Shown: piece by piece, positions 1 to 8,456 of the stretch
Numbering within the stretch: position 1 is the first letter of the stretch
Layout of the letters: each line of letters begins with the position of its first letter
Source: Chloracidobacterium sp. N
GTDB lineage: Bacteria; Acidobacteriota; Blastocatellia; Chloracidobacteriales; Chloracidobacteriaceae
Direction of reading: 5' to 3'
Length of the DNA: 64,000 bases
Assembly (NCBI RefSeq): GCF_018304765.1
Contig: NZ_CP072643.1
Location: 806,001-870,000, forward strand
Position numbers and translations under genes: made by a program
The notes under the pieces: generated by a model
What the model saw: the letters and a program-made list of their open reading frames with translations, nothing else
Database searches by the model: none
Told to the model about the DNA's origin: nothing

Positions 1-2
1 CC

Positions 3-467
3 ATCAATCCGGCTGGCTTGCTGATGCAGGAAAGCGAAGAGCACAGCAACCAGGTCTATGCCCATCACTATGCCCGCCTGTGGTTAGCGTTCGAGCAGCA
101 GGTGGCGCTGCACAACGCCGCCGCCGTCGTCGCGCCGGTGCTGGCCGTCCGCAGCCTCTCGATGGCCCTGGCCGGAACGGATGTCTTCCACCACCTGGAC
201 TTTGCCGACGCCGCCGAGCGCTACCGCCAACCGCTCATCAAAACCCTCAACGAAGACTGGGCCTACAACTCAACGCTGGCGACGGATGAAACCTACGTTG
301 CCGATACCCGGCTTTGGACGAGTGTCCAGCCTTTTACCTACACCCCGCCGCCGCTGACGCTGGCGCTGCAACGGCAGTGGTTGGCGCTGGCCTGGCTCGG
401 TGGTTGGGTGGGTCTCTCACTGCTGGCACTCTGGCTGGCAGCGCGCGCCCTGGCCGCGACAACCTGA
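3..467 (+). CDS. ABC-2 type transporter permease, DUF3526-like (5' end outside window)
   Basis: This is the C-terminal 154 residues of a membrane protein whose start lies before the window; the open frame runs in from the first bases. The visible part begins INPAGLLMQESEEHSNQ, continues through a soluble, presumably extracytoplasmic stretch with an aromatic/charged FHHLDFADAAERYRQ segment, and ends in one strongly hydrophobic helix just before the stop. The NPAGLL...H...Y pattern and the final helix resemble DUF3526 ABC-2 permeases. The next gene, 16 bp downstream on the same strand, is a second permease of the same type, so the two probably form a heterodimeric efflux pump with an ATPase encoded upstream of the window. 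The substrate cannot be read from sequence. Confidence 0.7.
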   Translation: MNPAGLLMQESEEHSNQVYAHHYARLWLAFEQQVALHNAAAVVAPVLAVRSLSMALAGTDVFHHLDFADAAERYRQPLIKTLNEDWAYNSTLATDETYVADTRLWTSVQPFTYTPPPLTLALQRQWLALAWLGGWVGLSLLALWLAARALAATT

Positions 468-483
468 ACGGACAACCCTTTTC

Positions 484-1914
484 ATGATGCACTCAAAACT
501 CTGGCTGTCTGTCTTCCGGCACGAGTGGCGGCACCTTCTGCGGGAAAAGAGTCTGTGGCTGGTTGGGCTGGTTTTGCCCGGCCTGTGTGTCTTCGGGGCT
601 TACAACGGCCTGCGCTGGACAACCTTCCAGCAAACGGCCAGCGCCGCGTTCCAGAAGTCCGCCGATGAGCGCCTGGCTGCCTACCGTGAAACTGTGGCGG
701 GGCTGGAACAGAAGCAGGCCCCCGACCGTGAGTTTGATCCCCGCCGCCCGTTGATTGCCGGTATGTTCCGGGTCTTTCAGCCGGCCCTGCTGCCGCCTGC
801 GCCCCTGGCAACCTTTGCCATTGGCGACCGCGACCTGCGTCCCTACGCCTTTCGCATCACCATGCGCGAGGCAGCCGTACAACCCGACCCGGAAAACCCG
901 CTCCATGCGGCAACCGGGTGGTTTGACATCGCCTTTGTGGTCACCTTCCTGCTGCCGCTCATGGTTTTTGCTTTTGGTTACGATGTGCTGTCGGGCGAAC
1001 GTGAGCGGGGAACGCTGGCGCTGGTGTTGGCGCAGCCCATCACCCCCTTTGCGTTGCTGGTGACAAAGCTTGCGGCCCGGGGCGTCTGGCTGGTGGGAAC
1101 CATGTGGGGGGCAGGCCTGCTGGCCTTTTTGCTGACCGAAGGGCCATCGGGAGCGGCCCTGCTGCGGCTTGTCCTCTGGATGGGGCTGGTCGCGGTGTAT
1201 GTCTGGCTGTGGCTGGCGGTGGTGGCTGTCGTGGCGGCTGGCGGGTGGGCTTCGGCAACGAACGCCGTGGTGTTGTCAGTGGTGTGGTTGGTGTGGGGCC
1301 TTCTCATTCCGGCGGCTGGTGCGGGAGTCGCCAACGGGTTGGCTCCCGGGCCGTCCCCCATCGAACTCGTCAATGCACGGCGTTCGGCTGACCGCGCCTT
1401 TGAGGCCAACGAAAAGGAACTGACAGCCCGCTACCTTGCCGCCCAAGGTGTACCGACGGCGCTTCCGGCAGAAGACTTCTCCATGCAGGCGCTGGCGCAC
1501 CAGGCGGCCATGGAGTCTGAACTGCGTCCGTTGCGGGAAGCCGGGGAACAGGCGCGTCGCCGCCGTCACCAATGGCGTGCGCGCCTGGCATGGCTCTCGC
1601 CGACGGCCCTGATGCAGTCGCTTCTGGATGGGCTTTCCGGCGTGGATGCCGACCGCTGGCTGGCGTTTTACGACCAGGTGTTGGCTTTCCACGAGACATG
1701 GCGTGAACGGTTTGCGCGGCGTGTCCTGTCCAACGACCTCATTCGCGCTGAAGAAGTGCCAACCTGGCCGCGCTTCACCCTGCGCGAACCGCCCCTTTCG
1801 GCGTTGTATCCGCGCCTGGCCCTGGCTGGTGGTTTGTGGTTGGGTCTGGGGGGCGTCCTGCTCTGGGTGGCAGGCACGCGGACTGGGAGCGCGGGCATCC
1901 TTGCCCGCCCGTGA
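484..1914 (+). CDS. ABC-2 type transporter permease (DUF3526-like)
   Basis: A 476-residue membrane protein. The chosen ATG follows the upstream permease stop by 16 bp; a longer frame from base 400 would overlap that gene out of frame and looks unnatural. An N-terminal transmembrane helix (about residues 20-40) is followed by a roughly 100-residue soluble loop. The ABC-2 core follows, with FGYDVLSGERERGTLALVL as the typical ABC-2 coupling segment, then several more helices, a second soluble stretch rich in charged residues and a final C-terminal helix. It probably pairs with the preceding permease. The last residues (TGSAGILARP) are encoded by an interspersed hairpin repeat at 1884-1911, so the natural C-terminus has probably been replaced or extended by repeat DNA. 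Confidence 0.8.
   Translation: MMHSKLWLSVFRHEWRHLLREKSLWLVGLVLPGLCVFGAYNGLRWTTFQQTASAAFQKSADERLAAYRETVAGLEQKQAPDREFDPRRPLIAGMFRVFQPALLPPAPLATFAIGDRDLRPYAFRITMREAAVQPDPENPLHAATGWFDIAFVVTFLLPLMVFAFGYDVLSGERERGTLALVLAQPITPFALLVTKLAARGVWLVGTMWGAGLLAFLLTEGPSGAALLRLVLWMGLVAVYVWLWLAVVAVVAAGGWASATNAVVLSVVWLVWGLLIPAAGAGVANGLAPGPSPIELVNARRSADRAFEANEKELTARYLAAQGVPTALPAEDFSMQALAHQAAMESELRPLREAGEQARRRRHQWRARLAWLSPTALMQSLLDGLSGVDADRWLAFYDQVLAFHETWRERFARRVLSNDLIRAEEVPTWPRFTLREPPLSALYPRLALAGGLWLGLGGVLLWVAGTRTGSAGILARP
1884..1911 (+). repeat. Interspersed hairpin repeat, copy 1
   Basis: The sequence contains arms GCGGGCA (1891-1897) and TGCCCGC (1902-1908) around the loop TCCT, preceded by TGGGAGC. A nearly identical unit in opposite orientation lies at 63969-63992, one base shorter in the loop. 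This copy is read through by the ABC permease and supplies its last residues. Two copies in 64 kb suggest a genome-wide small palindromic repeat. Confidence 0.75.
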
Positions 1915-1944
1915 GTGTGAACGTCAGTGAACGTCAGTCAGTCA

Positions 1945-1973
1945 GTAGGGGCAGGTTCAGAACCTGCCCCTAC
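1945..1973. repeat. 29-bp perfect palindrome between permease and CobW genes
   Basis: Arms of 14 bases, GTAGGGGCAGGTTC and GAACCTGCCCCTAC, flank a single A. It is preceded by short CAGT/ACGTCAGT tandem repeats (1921-1944) and followed three bases later by the CobW ribosome-binding site. There is no T-run, so it may be a mobile REP-like element, a weak terminator or a protein-binding operator. I infer a repeat because its pattern is unlike the flanking coding DNA. Confidence 0.7.
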
Positions 1974-1992
1974 GTAAGGAGGTTCGGGGTCA

Positions 1993-3228
1993 ATGTCCAC
2001 ATCGCAGCGTTTACCCGTTACTGTGTTGTCCGGTTTCCTTGGAGCCGGAAAAACCACCCTGCTCAACCACATCCTGCAAAATCGCGAAGGAAAGCGCGTG
2101 GCTGTCATCGTCAATGACATGAGCGAGGTCAACATAGACGCACAACTCGTCGCCCAGGGTGGAGCCGCGCTCAACCGGGTCGAGGAAAAGCTCGTCGAAA
2201 TGTCGAACGGCTGCATCTGCTGTACGCTGCGGGAAGACCTGCTCGTGGAAGTCGGAAAGCTGGCGCGGGAAGGACGGTTTGATTACCTGCTCATCGAGTC
2301 CACCGGCATTTCTGAACCCCTGCCCGTGGCAGAAACTTTTACGTTTACCGATGCGTCCGGGAACAGCCTGTCGGACATCGCCCGTCTCGACACCATGGTG
2401 ACGGTCGTGGATGCCCGGAACTTTCTGCACGACTACCAGGCGGCACAAAGCCTTGCTGAACGCCAGCTTGAAGTTGGCCCGGAAGATGACCGGACCATTG
2501 CCGATCTGCTCATCGAACAGGTCGAGTTTGCCGATGTCCTGCTCATCAACAAGGCTGACCTTGTGACCCCGGAGGAACTGGCCCGGTTGCGGGGCATCCT
2601 GCGGCGTCTCAACCCGGAAGCCCGTCTGCTGGACTGCCGGTTTGGTGTCGTGCCGCTGACAGAAGTGCTTGGGACAGGACGCTTCAGCTTTGAGCGCGCC
2701 AGTCAGTCCGCCGGCTGGCTCAGGGAGTTACGTGGCGAGCATCCGCCGGAAACCGAGACCTACGGCATATCCAGCTTTGTCTATCGGCGGCGGCGTCCGT
2801 TTCATCCCGAACGGCTGTGGGCGTTTTTCCACGGCGAAACCGACGGTCAGGAGTGGCACGGGGTGTTACGGTCAAAGGGCTTTTTCTGGCTGGCCACCCG
2901 CATGGCTATGGTAGGTGTCTGGAGTCAGGCCGGCGGAGCCTGTCGGATCGAACCCGGAGGTTACTGGTGGGCCACCCAACCGGAGAGCGAATGGGGCGTG
3001 GATGATGCCATGCGTGCCGAAATCCGCTCCCTTTTCGAGGGCCTCTTCGGCGACCGACGCCAGGAACTGGTTTTCATTGGCGACCGGCGGATGAACCGGG
3101 AGGCCATTGAAGCCGCCCTTGACGCCTGTCTGCTGACCGACACCGAAGCCGAACGGGGTCTGGCCGCCTGGGCAAGGTTGCCTGATCCGTTTGGCGACTG
3201 GGAACTCACCGCTGCCGATGTCAACTAG
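1993..3228 (+). CDS. CobW/COG0523 (G3E) GTPase, putative metal chaperone
   Basis: A 411-residue cytoplasmic GTPase. The start is set by AAGGAGG at 1976-1982, ten bases upstream. Visible motifs are the P-loop GFLGAGKTT (residues 14-22), the metal-binding CICC motif within [12 protein letters not shown] (residues 74-77), IESTGISEP as switch/Walker B region (from residue 101), and NKADLV as the guanine-specificity NKxD. The C-terminal half (from about residue 270) fits a CobW_C domain. Family members insert or buffer metals, often zinc, sometimes cobalt or iron. The next gene gives no clue to the metal, and no Zur-type operator was recognised, so zinc is only the commonest precedent. The 29-bp palindrome just upstream could be regulatory. 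Confidence 0.88.
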   Translation: MSTSQRLPVTVLSGFLGAGKTTLLNHILQNREGKRVAVIVNDMSEVNIDAQLVAQGGAALNRVEEKLVEMSNGCICCTLREDLLVEVGKLAREGRFDYLLIESTGISEPLPVAETFTFTDASGNSLSDIARLDTMVTVVDARNFLHDYQAAQSLAERQLEVGPEDDRTIADLLIEQVEFADVLLINKADLVTPEELARLRGILRRLNPEARLLDCRFGVVPLTEVLGTGRFSFERASQSAGWLRELRGEHPPETETYGISSFVYRRRRPFHPERLWAFFHGETDGQEWHGVLRSKGFFWLATRMAMVGVWSQAGGACRIEPGGYWWATQPESEWGVDDAMRAEIRSLFEGLFGDRRQELVFIGDRRMNREAIEAALDACLLTDTEAERGLAAWARLPDPFGDWELTAADVN

Positions 3229-3364
3229 TCGGCAGCCCCGGTCACATTGAGCACACAACCAGACTGGCACATTTCGGACGCCATTCTCGCTTGTAGGCGT
3301 GAGCGGTTTCCGGGGGAGTTGTTCTGCTCCCGGCCGCGCAAGTTCACCGACAAGGAGCATGGCC

Positions 3365-5674
3365 ATGCGTTGCCTCCGGGTTTTCGCGCCGCTTCCCGTT
3401 GGGAGAAGGTTTTCCCCGTGGTGGTTTTCAGTTCGTCTCGGTGTGCTGTTCACGGTTCTGTGCTTTCTCAGTCTCCACGCCGGTCAACCCGTTGCCGGTG
3501 TTACGCCACAGGACCTGCCCGCTCTGAATGAAGTCGGGCGGGCTGTTCTGAACTGGGATGGCCAGTCTCCGGTGACGCTGGCCGAGCGCATCCGGCAGCT
3601 CGTGCCCAATGTACCTGTGATTGATACCCTGCGCGCACTCAACCTGGCTCAGCAGCGGGGACAACTTGCGGAGGACGTGCGGCTCAAACGGATGCTCAAG
3701 TACCTGCCCCGTGCCCACACGCTGGCCCAGGCTGCACCGGGGGTCGGGCAACTCATCGCCGATGATCCGCTGCTCTCCGATCCAGCCTACACCTCGCTGC
3801 TGAGCCTGGCCCGCGCCGTTGAGAAAGCCACACCGGCCGAACTCGACATCCTGCTCACACAACATTTCGGCGATTACCCGGACGCCGGTTTGCAGGAACT
3901 CGGCAACCGGCTGACGGAGATGATCCTGCGGTATTCGGAGGTCGCCTACCAGGCCGAGATTGACCGCATCATCCTGGAGGAGCCGACGCCGGAACGCCGC
4001 CGGCAGGCTTTGGACCGGCTGGAAAATGATTTTCGGATCATTGAGACCAGGGGCGACCCCGGCGGCTCCTATGCCGAACATGCCCGGGCCGCCCGGCAAA
4101 CCATCGAAAAGGTGCGGCAGGCCGAAGCGGACGGCACGATAAATGCCCTGCGCCAGCAGCGCCTTGCTTTGGAAACAATCCGCCAGGCCGAAACCGGGAA
4201 AAAGAACCGTCTGAAACAGCTTCTGGAACTCACCGGACTGGGACAGGAACTGCTCAAACGGGCCGGTCAGATGCTGGACATCGGACGTATCCTCCCACCG
4301 GCCGAGGGACGCTACCGAAGCGGCACGGTTGATCTGTTGACCGAGATCGGCGCTTCGGCGCGGGCCCAAGGGCTGAAGGTGGTGGATTGTCTGGGGTCAG
4401 CGTCCATGTGGGCCGGTGTGCTGAACAGCATCACCACGGCGCAAAGCGATGTCGAACTCGTCATGGCGCTGAGCCGGACCCTCGTGGAAAACACCTTTTT
4501 CGGGATGGTCTTCCAATCGCTGTACGCCTTCAAACAGGGTGACAACGCGGCTTTTCTCCGGGCCGTGATGTATCTGCTCGTGCCTGAAACGGCGCTGCCG
4601 GCGCTGGTCGAAGCCCTCGGCGAAACGGTCATCACCCTGGGGGCACAGACGCTGTTCGACCAGCAACTCGACCGCCTCTACGCCGCCAGTCGCTTTGATG
4701 ACCAGGCACGGCTCATTGATCTGGGGGGGCTGGGTGTCGGCGGGGTGCCCGGCGCACGCCAGTTTGTGGACGCCATGTGTGACGGAGAAGCCGAAGCCGT
4801 GGCGCAGGATTTCATCCGCCGCTCAAAGGCGACGGACTTCGGTTCGGGCGCCAATCGCCTGGCCATTCTGGCGCTGGCCAAAGCCATCCAGTCCACTATC
4901 AACCAGGGGCGGCCGGGACTGTTTACCCAGGATGGCCCGCTGATGCGGGCCTGTGCGGGAACCCGCAAGGTCAATGAGGACCTCACTGACCTGAGCAAAA
5001 TTTGGGGCGTGAATCTGCCCCAGGATGCGACCACGGCGGAAGCGTGGGCGTCGTCTCTTGACCGGGGGCAGCGCCGGGCGCTCGATACCCTCTTGGCAGC
5101 CTGTGAGTCCTGGCGGCAACAGGCCCGGCAAGCCACGGCCGAAGCCATTGTGCGTACCTTTGAAGAACGCCGGGCCGCCGAGCTGGCGCTGGATACCGAC
5201 CGTGGCCGGCAGGTCGTCGAGCAATATAAACGGCTGCAAACCGTTTTCAGGGCACTGGAAATCACGGCGGAAGGGACGCGGTCGCTGGAGGCGGAAGGCG
5301 CACCCTACAGCGTCATCAAGGGGTGGCTGATGTCTGACCGGGAGAAACAGGTCGCCGCCGTCAAAGCCATCCAGAAGTTTCTTCGCGTGTACGAAGGTGT
5401 TGTGCAGGCACGGGACGCCATTGAAGGCGCCATGATCAGCCGGTTGGGCCGGGTCGTCCGACCACGGCCCCTGACGCGCTCGCTGCCGTTGACCGCCAAG
5501 CCCGAACTCGATGCCGACCTGCTCCGGCGCTACATCACCGATATAGCCAAAGCTGAGGCTTCGGTGACGCATGACCTGGAACTCATCAAGCGGGCCAAAC
5601 TCGAAGGATGGGCTTGTTTTGACCCGCAAGCCCGCGGTCATCAAAGGCCCCTACGGGTGGGAGCCGGACTCTAG
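3365..5674 (+). pseudogene. 5' part of a large exported helical protein, frameshifted and split by an IS607 element
   Basis: The open frame gives about 769 residues. ATG 3365 is preferred because AAGGAG (3352-3357) sits seven bases upstream; ATG 3359 is too close. An Arg-rich N-terminus followed by LGVLFTVLCFLSLHA looks like a signal peptide. The rest is mostly helical with long charged segments and no domain I recognise. From about base 5605 the GC-rich third-position pattern moves to the +1 frame (KDGLVLTRKPAVIKGPYGWEPDS), so the last 20-odd residues in the original frame are probably not native. A one-base change near 5600-5606 would explain this. The true reading frame continues at 7690 after removal of the 2,015-bp insertion, into the fragment ending at 8272. 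The function is unknown. Confidence 0.7.
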
Positions 5675-5675
5675 C

Positions 5676-5704
5676 TTGCCGTATAGTACGCGATAGTGTA
5701 TAAT
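5676..5704 (+). promoter_or_regulatory. Sigma70-type promoter at the left end of the IS607 element, probably giving leaderless tnpA mRNA
   Basis: TTGCCG (5676-5681) and a perfect TATAAT (5699-5704) are separated by 17 bp. The expected start of transcription, about seven bases after the -10 box, falls at 5711-5712, on the ATG at 5712. The first ATG (5706) begins only two bases after the -10 box and could not be transcribed from this promoter. The mRNA would therefore have essentially no leader. Confidence 0.6.
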
Positions 5705-5711
5705 AATGCTC

Positions 5712-6356
5712 ATGGAAAGCACTATAAGCACAGGCAAGGCGGCAAAACTCCTTGGTGTCTCGGTCAAGACGTTGCAGCGTTGGGAACGCGAAGGAAGGCT
5801 GATTCCGGTGGCCCGAACGGACAGCAACCGCCGCCTCTACACTGAGACGCAGATCCGTGAGTTCATCGGTTTGCGGCAGGCCAACCATGCGCCAACCAAG
5901 CTTGTCGCCTACTGTCGGGTATCGAGTGCGGCGCAGAAGCCGGACTTGGCGAATCAGCGCAAAGTGCTGGAAGAGTTCGTGGTGGCGAAGGGATTGGCGG
6001 GGGTCGGGTTTATCGAGGAAGTGGGCGGCGGGCTGAACTTCAGGCGCAAGCGGTTTCTGGCCCTTATGGACGAGATCGGGCGACGGGAAGTCAGGATGCT
6101 GATCCTCGCTCACCGGGACCGCCTCACCCGTTTCGGCTTTGAGTGGTTCGAACATTACGCCCAAACCCATGGCTGCGAAGTGCTGGTACTCAACCAGGAA
6201 CGGCTGTCTCCTGAACAGGAAATGGTGCAGGACTTAATGGCCATCGTGCACTGTTTTTCGTCCCGGCTGTACGGTTTGAGGAACTATCGAAAGAAGTTGG
6301 ATGAAGCGCTGAAACAGGATGTGAATGACGTCAAAAAGGTCCAACAATGCAACTGA
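5712..6356 (+). CDS. tnpA: IS607-type serine recombinase (transposase TnpA)
   Basis: A 214-residue protein from ATG 5712; an in-frame ATG at 5706 would add two residues, but the promoter position argues for 5712. The N-terminus is a MerR-like helix-turn-helix (STGKAAKLLGVSVKTLQRWE, residues 6-25) with the following wing RLIPVARTDSNRRLY. The resolvase catalytic domain begins at YCRVSSAAQK, with the nucleophilic serine in VSS and the supporting arginines in AHRDRLTRFG. This HTH-first order is diagnostic of IS607-family recombinases, which move DNA through a circular intermediate without strong target choice. The gene overlaps tnpB by ten bases, so the two are translationally linked. No lesion is visible. 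Confidence 0.93.
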   Translation: MESTISTGKAAKLLGVSVKTLQRWEREGRLIPVARTDSNRRLYTETQIREFIGLRQANHAPTKLVAYCRVSSAAQKPDLANQRKVLEEFVVAKGLAGVGFIEEVGGGLNFRRKRFLALMDEIGRREVRMLILAHRDRLTRFGFEWFEHYAQTHGCEVLVLNQERLSPEQEMVQDLMAIVHCFSSRLYGLRNYRKKLDEALKQDVNDVKKVQQCN

Positions 6357-7687
6357 CCCACAAGATCGCTCTTTGTCCGACTCCTGAGCAGGTGGACTAC
6401 TTCAAGCGCGCCTGCGGCACGGCGCGGCGTGTTTGGAACTGGGCGCTCAGTGAGTGCAACAGGCAATACGCAGCAGGCGGCAGGCCAAACGCCATGGCGC
6501 TCAAAAAACAGTTCAACGCCATCAAGTACACCGACCCGCAGTGGCTCGATGAGAACGGTCGGCCCTGGTTGCAAGACATTCACCGGGATGCCCACGCCCA
6601 GCCGTTTGCCCATCTCGCCAAAGCCTGGGAAAGATTCTTCACCGACCTCAAGGCTGGCAAAGAGGCACACGCACCGCGCTTCAAGAAAAAGGGGCGCTGC
6701 CGCGACAGCTTTTACGTAGCCAACGACAAGTTCCGTCTGGTCGGTAAGACGATCCGCCTACCCAAGATCGGCGAAGTCGCCATGACCGAGGAACTGCGAT
6801 TCAAAGGAAAGATACTGGGCGCAACGGTTTCTCGCACCGCGGATCGTTGGTTTGTGGCAATACAGGTCGAGGTGCCTGATGCGCAATTCTATCGGCGTCG
6901 CACGTCGCACGAGGTCAACGGCATCGACCTGGGCATCAAGGCTGCCGCAACGATCTCCAGCGGTGAAGTCATCGAGGCGCCAAAGCCGCTCAAAGCAGCG
7001 CTGCGCCGTCTGGAAATCCGTAGCCGACGTCTCAGCCGCAAGCTGGAAGCCGCCAGGAAGGCAGCCGGATTTGAACGCCATGCCCGCCTGCCTGAAGGAA
7101 CGCGCCTGCCGGTATCGAACAACCGGCAGAAGTCCGCTGCGATATTGGCACGGCTCTATGCCCGCATGGCCAATATCCGAGCGGATTTCACCCACAAGCT
7201 CACGACTCGACTCTGCCGCGAAAACCAAGCGTTGGTGATCGAGGATTTAAACGTCAAAGGGATGCTGCAGAACGAGAAACTCGCCCGCGCCATCTCTGAC
7301 GTGGGTTTTGGGATGTTGCGCTCGCAGTTGGAATACAAGGCCCGGCGCTACGGTACTCATCTTACCATCGCTGATCGCTGGTATCCAAGTAGCCGACTGT
7401 GCTCCATCTGTGGCTGGAAGAACGAGGCGCTGACATTGAGAGATCGATCATGGGTGTGTGCTCAATGTGGTGCGCACCATGACCGTGACCTCAATGCGGC
7501 GCTGAACCTGAAACGGCTGGCAACCGAAACTGCCCTACCCGTGGCGAGTCCGTCCAGCCATGGCGGCGCTGCGGCGGGGACCGTCCCCGCCGTAGTCGGG
7601 AAAGTCACGCCTGTCAGATACGACGGTGGTCAACAGGACGCGTCGGGGCAGGAAGAGAACCGTGCGCACTTTTGCGCACATTCTTGA
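6347..7687 (+). CDS. tnpB: TnpB RNA-guided endonuclease of the IS607 element
   Basis: A 446-residue TnpB. The N-terminal OrfB/helix-turn-helix region (KIALCPTPEQVDYFKRACGTARRVWNWAL) is followed by the RuvC-like catalytic residues: D in GIDLGIKAAA, E in LVIEDLNVKGM and D in HDRDLNAALNLKR. A four-cysteine zinc finger, CSIC...CAQC, lies between the last two. TnpB proteins use an RNA copied from the element's right end to cut DNA at the empty donor site, which favours element retention. All catalytic residues are present. The last 55 or so residues, after LNLKRL, are low-complexity and probably reflect overlap with the guide-RNA gene, not a folded domain. Confidence 0.92.
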   Translation: MQLTHKIALCPTPEQVDYFKRACGTARRVWNWALSECNRQYAAGGRPNAMALKKQFNAIKYTDPQWLDENGRPWLQDIHRDAHAQPFAHLAKAWERFFTDLKAGKEAHAPRFKKKGRCRDSFYVANDKFRLVGKTIRLPKIGEVAMTEELRFKGKILGATVSRTADRWFVAIQVEVPDAQFYRRRTSHEVNGIDLGIKAAATISSGEVIEAPKPLKAALRRLEIRSRRLSRKLEAARKAAGFERHARLPEGTRLPVSNNRQKSAAILARLYARMANIRADFTHKLTTRLCRENQALVIEDLNVKGMLQNEKLARAISDVGFGMLRSQLEYKARRYGTHLTIADRWYPSSRLCSICGWKNEALTLRDRSWVCAQCGAHHDRDLNAALNLKRLATETALPVASPSSHGGAAAGTVPAVVGKVTPVRYDGGQQDASGQEENRAHFCAHS

Positions 7688-7689
7688 TA
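7520..7689 (+). ncRNA. Predicted TnpB guide RNA (reRNA/omegaRNA) region
   Basis: By analogy with characterised TnpB loci, the guide RNA overlaps the 3' end of tnpB and extends to the element's right end. Here that end contains a hairpin, GTGCGCA (7662-7668) / TGCGCAC (7673-7679), ten bases inside the proposed border. The guide would be the first bases of the right flank, from 7690 (GCAGTGTACGCCGAATGT). The 5' boundary is a guess. Confidence 0.4.
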
Positions 7690-8272
7690 GCAGTGTACGC
7701 CGAATGTCGTCGTGCCGGCCGGGACATACACCATTGTGGACTCTGACCCGGCGACGTGGGCGCAGAACAGCGGGACTGGCGGCGCCGGGATGGCTGTGGT
7801 GAAGGGGTATCCGGCCGAAGCTGACGGTCGGACACCGCCGGCCAGTCCACCGGACAACCCACCCGGTGGCGGGAGACAGCAACCGCCGCCAACCAGCCCT
7901 CCGGTCAGTCCACTGAGTAGTCCTCCGGGTGGTGGGATGCGGCAACCTCCGCCTTCATCCCAGAAGGTAATTGAGGCCGTGTTCAAAAACGCTTCCAGTG
8001 ATCCGGTCCATCTCTGTGTTGCCGGCGAAGCCTTCGGCCCTGAAAACCGCATTGGACCGGGTGAGACCCGTCGGGTACGGGTTACGATCCCGGCGGATGC
8101 CGAGCGTAGCGGCCGCATCAAGTTTGTTGCCGGGCGCAACGGGCAAGTCATCGCTACCGGTATGTGGGATTACGATCCCTCCGCTCCGTCACGGTATCCT
8201 GTGGTGACGTTTCCTGACGAGGACAATCCCTTCGCAAAGGGCAAGTTGGTCGTCACGACGGGCCTGCGCTAG
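7690..8272 (+). pseudogene. 3' part of the exported protein gene disrupted by IS607
   Basis: The frame reads TPNVVVPAGTYTIVDSDP from just inside the right IS border. A Pro/Gly-rich linker follows (PPASPPDNPPGGG, repeated in variants), and then a beta-rich segment of about 95 residues beginning VIEAVFKNASSDPVHLC and ending KLVVTTGLR. There is no ribosome-binding site; a GTG at 7712 is an internal codon. The VPAGTYTIVDSDPATW motif is one I associate with a repeated domain of bacterial exported proteins, often seen with N rather than A after W. With the IS removed it continues the frame that ends GPYGWEPDS before 5674, supporting one ancestral gene from 3365 to 8272. Confidence 0.7.
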
Positions 8273-8456
8273 GCGCGTCATACGCTCTCCGATGAAACCT
8301 GGCGGTGGGTCGGCTTATGGGGGCTGGCTCGCCGCCAAAATTTTTTCATCCGTTGGCATGCTCGCCGCCTGTTTTGCGCTTGAAGGGGTGAGGGGAAACC
8401 ACTGCGACACGATGCCGTCATCGCCGTCCCCAAACCAGATAAAAGGAGCGCCTGCC

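Larger units (their letters stand above)
5675..7689 (+). mobile_element. IS607-family insertion sequence (tnpA serine recombinase + tnpB), 2,015 bp
   Basis: The element carries a MerR-HTH/serine recombinase gene overlapping a tnpB gene, the standard IS607 arrangement, without inverted repeats or an obvious target duplication. The proposed ends lie between G5674 and G7690. Deleting 5675-7689 rebuilds CTCTAG|GCAGTG, an insertion between two adjacent Gs, which is the known IS607 preference. It also joins the upstream frame GPYGWEPDS to TPNVVVPAGTYTIVDSDP in register. Both ORFs are intact, so the element may still be active. The exact ends are inferred from this reading-frame argument, not from comparison with an empty site. 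Confidence 0.75.

Noticed and set aside
5571-5674. A separate small gene from ATG 5571 in the shifted frame
   Set aside because: The first codons do not show the GC-rich third positions seen after 5605, and there is no ribosome-binding site; a frameshift is simpler.
5666-7718. Alternative IS607 borders at the CCGG sequences 5664-5667 and 7715-7718
   Set aside because: They also preserve frame, but they would remove TPNVVVP, which looks like native sequence before AGTYTIVDSDP.
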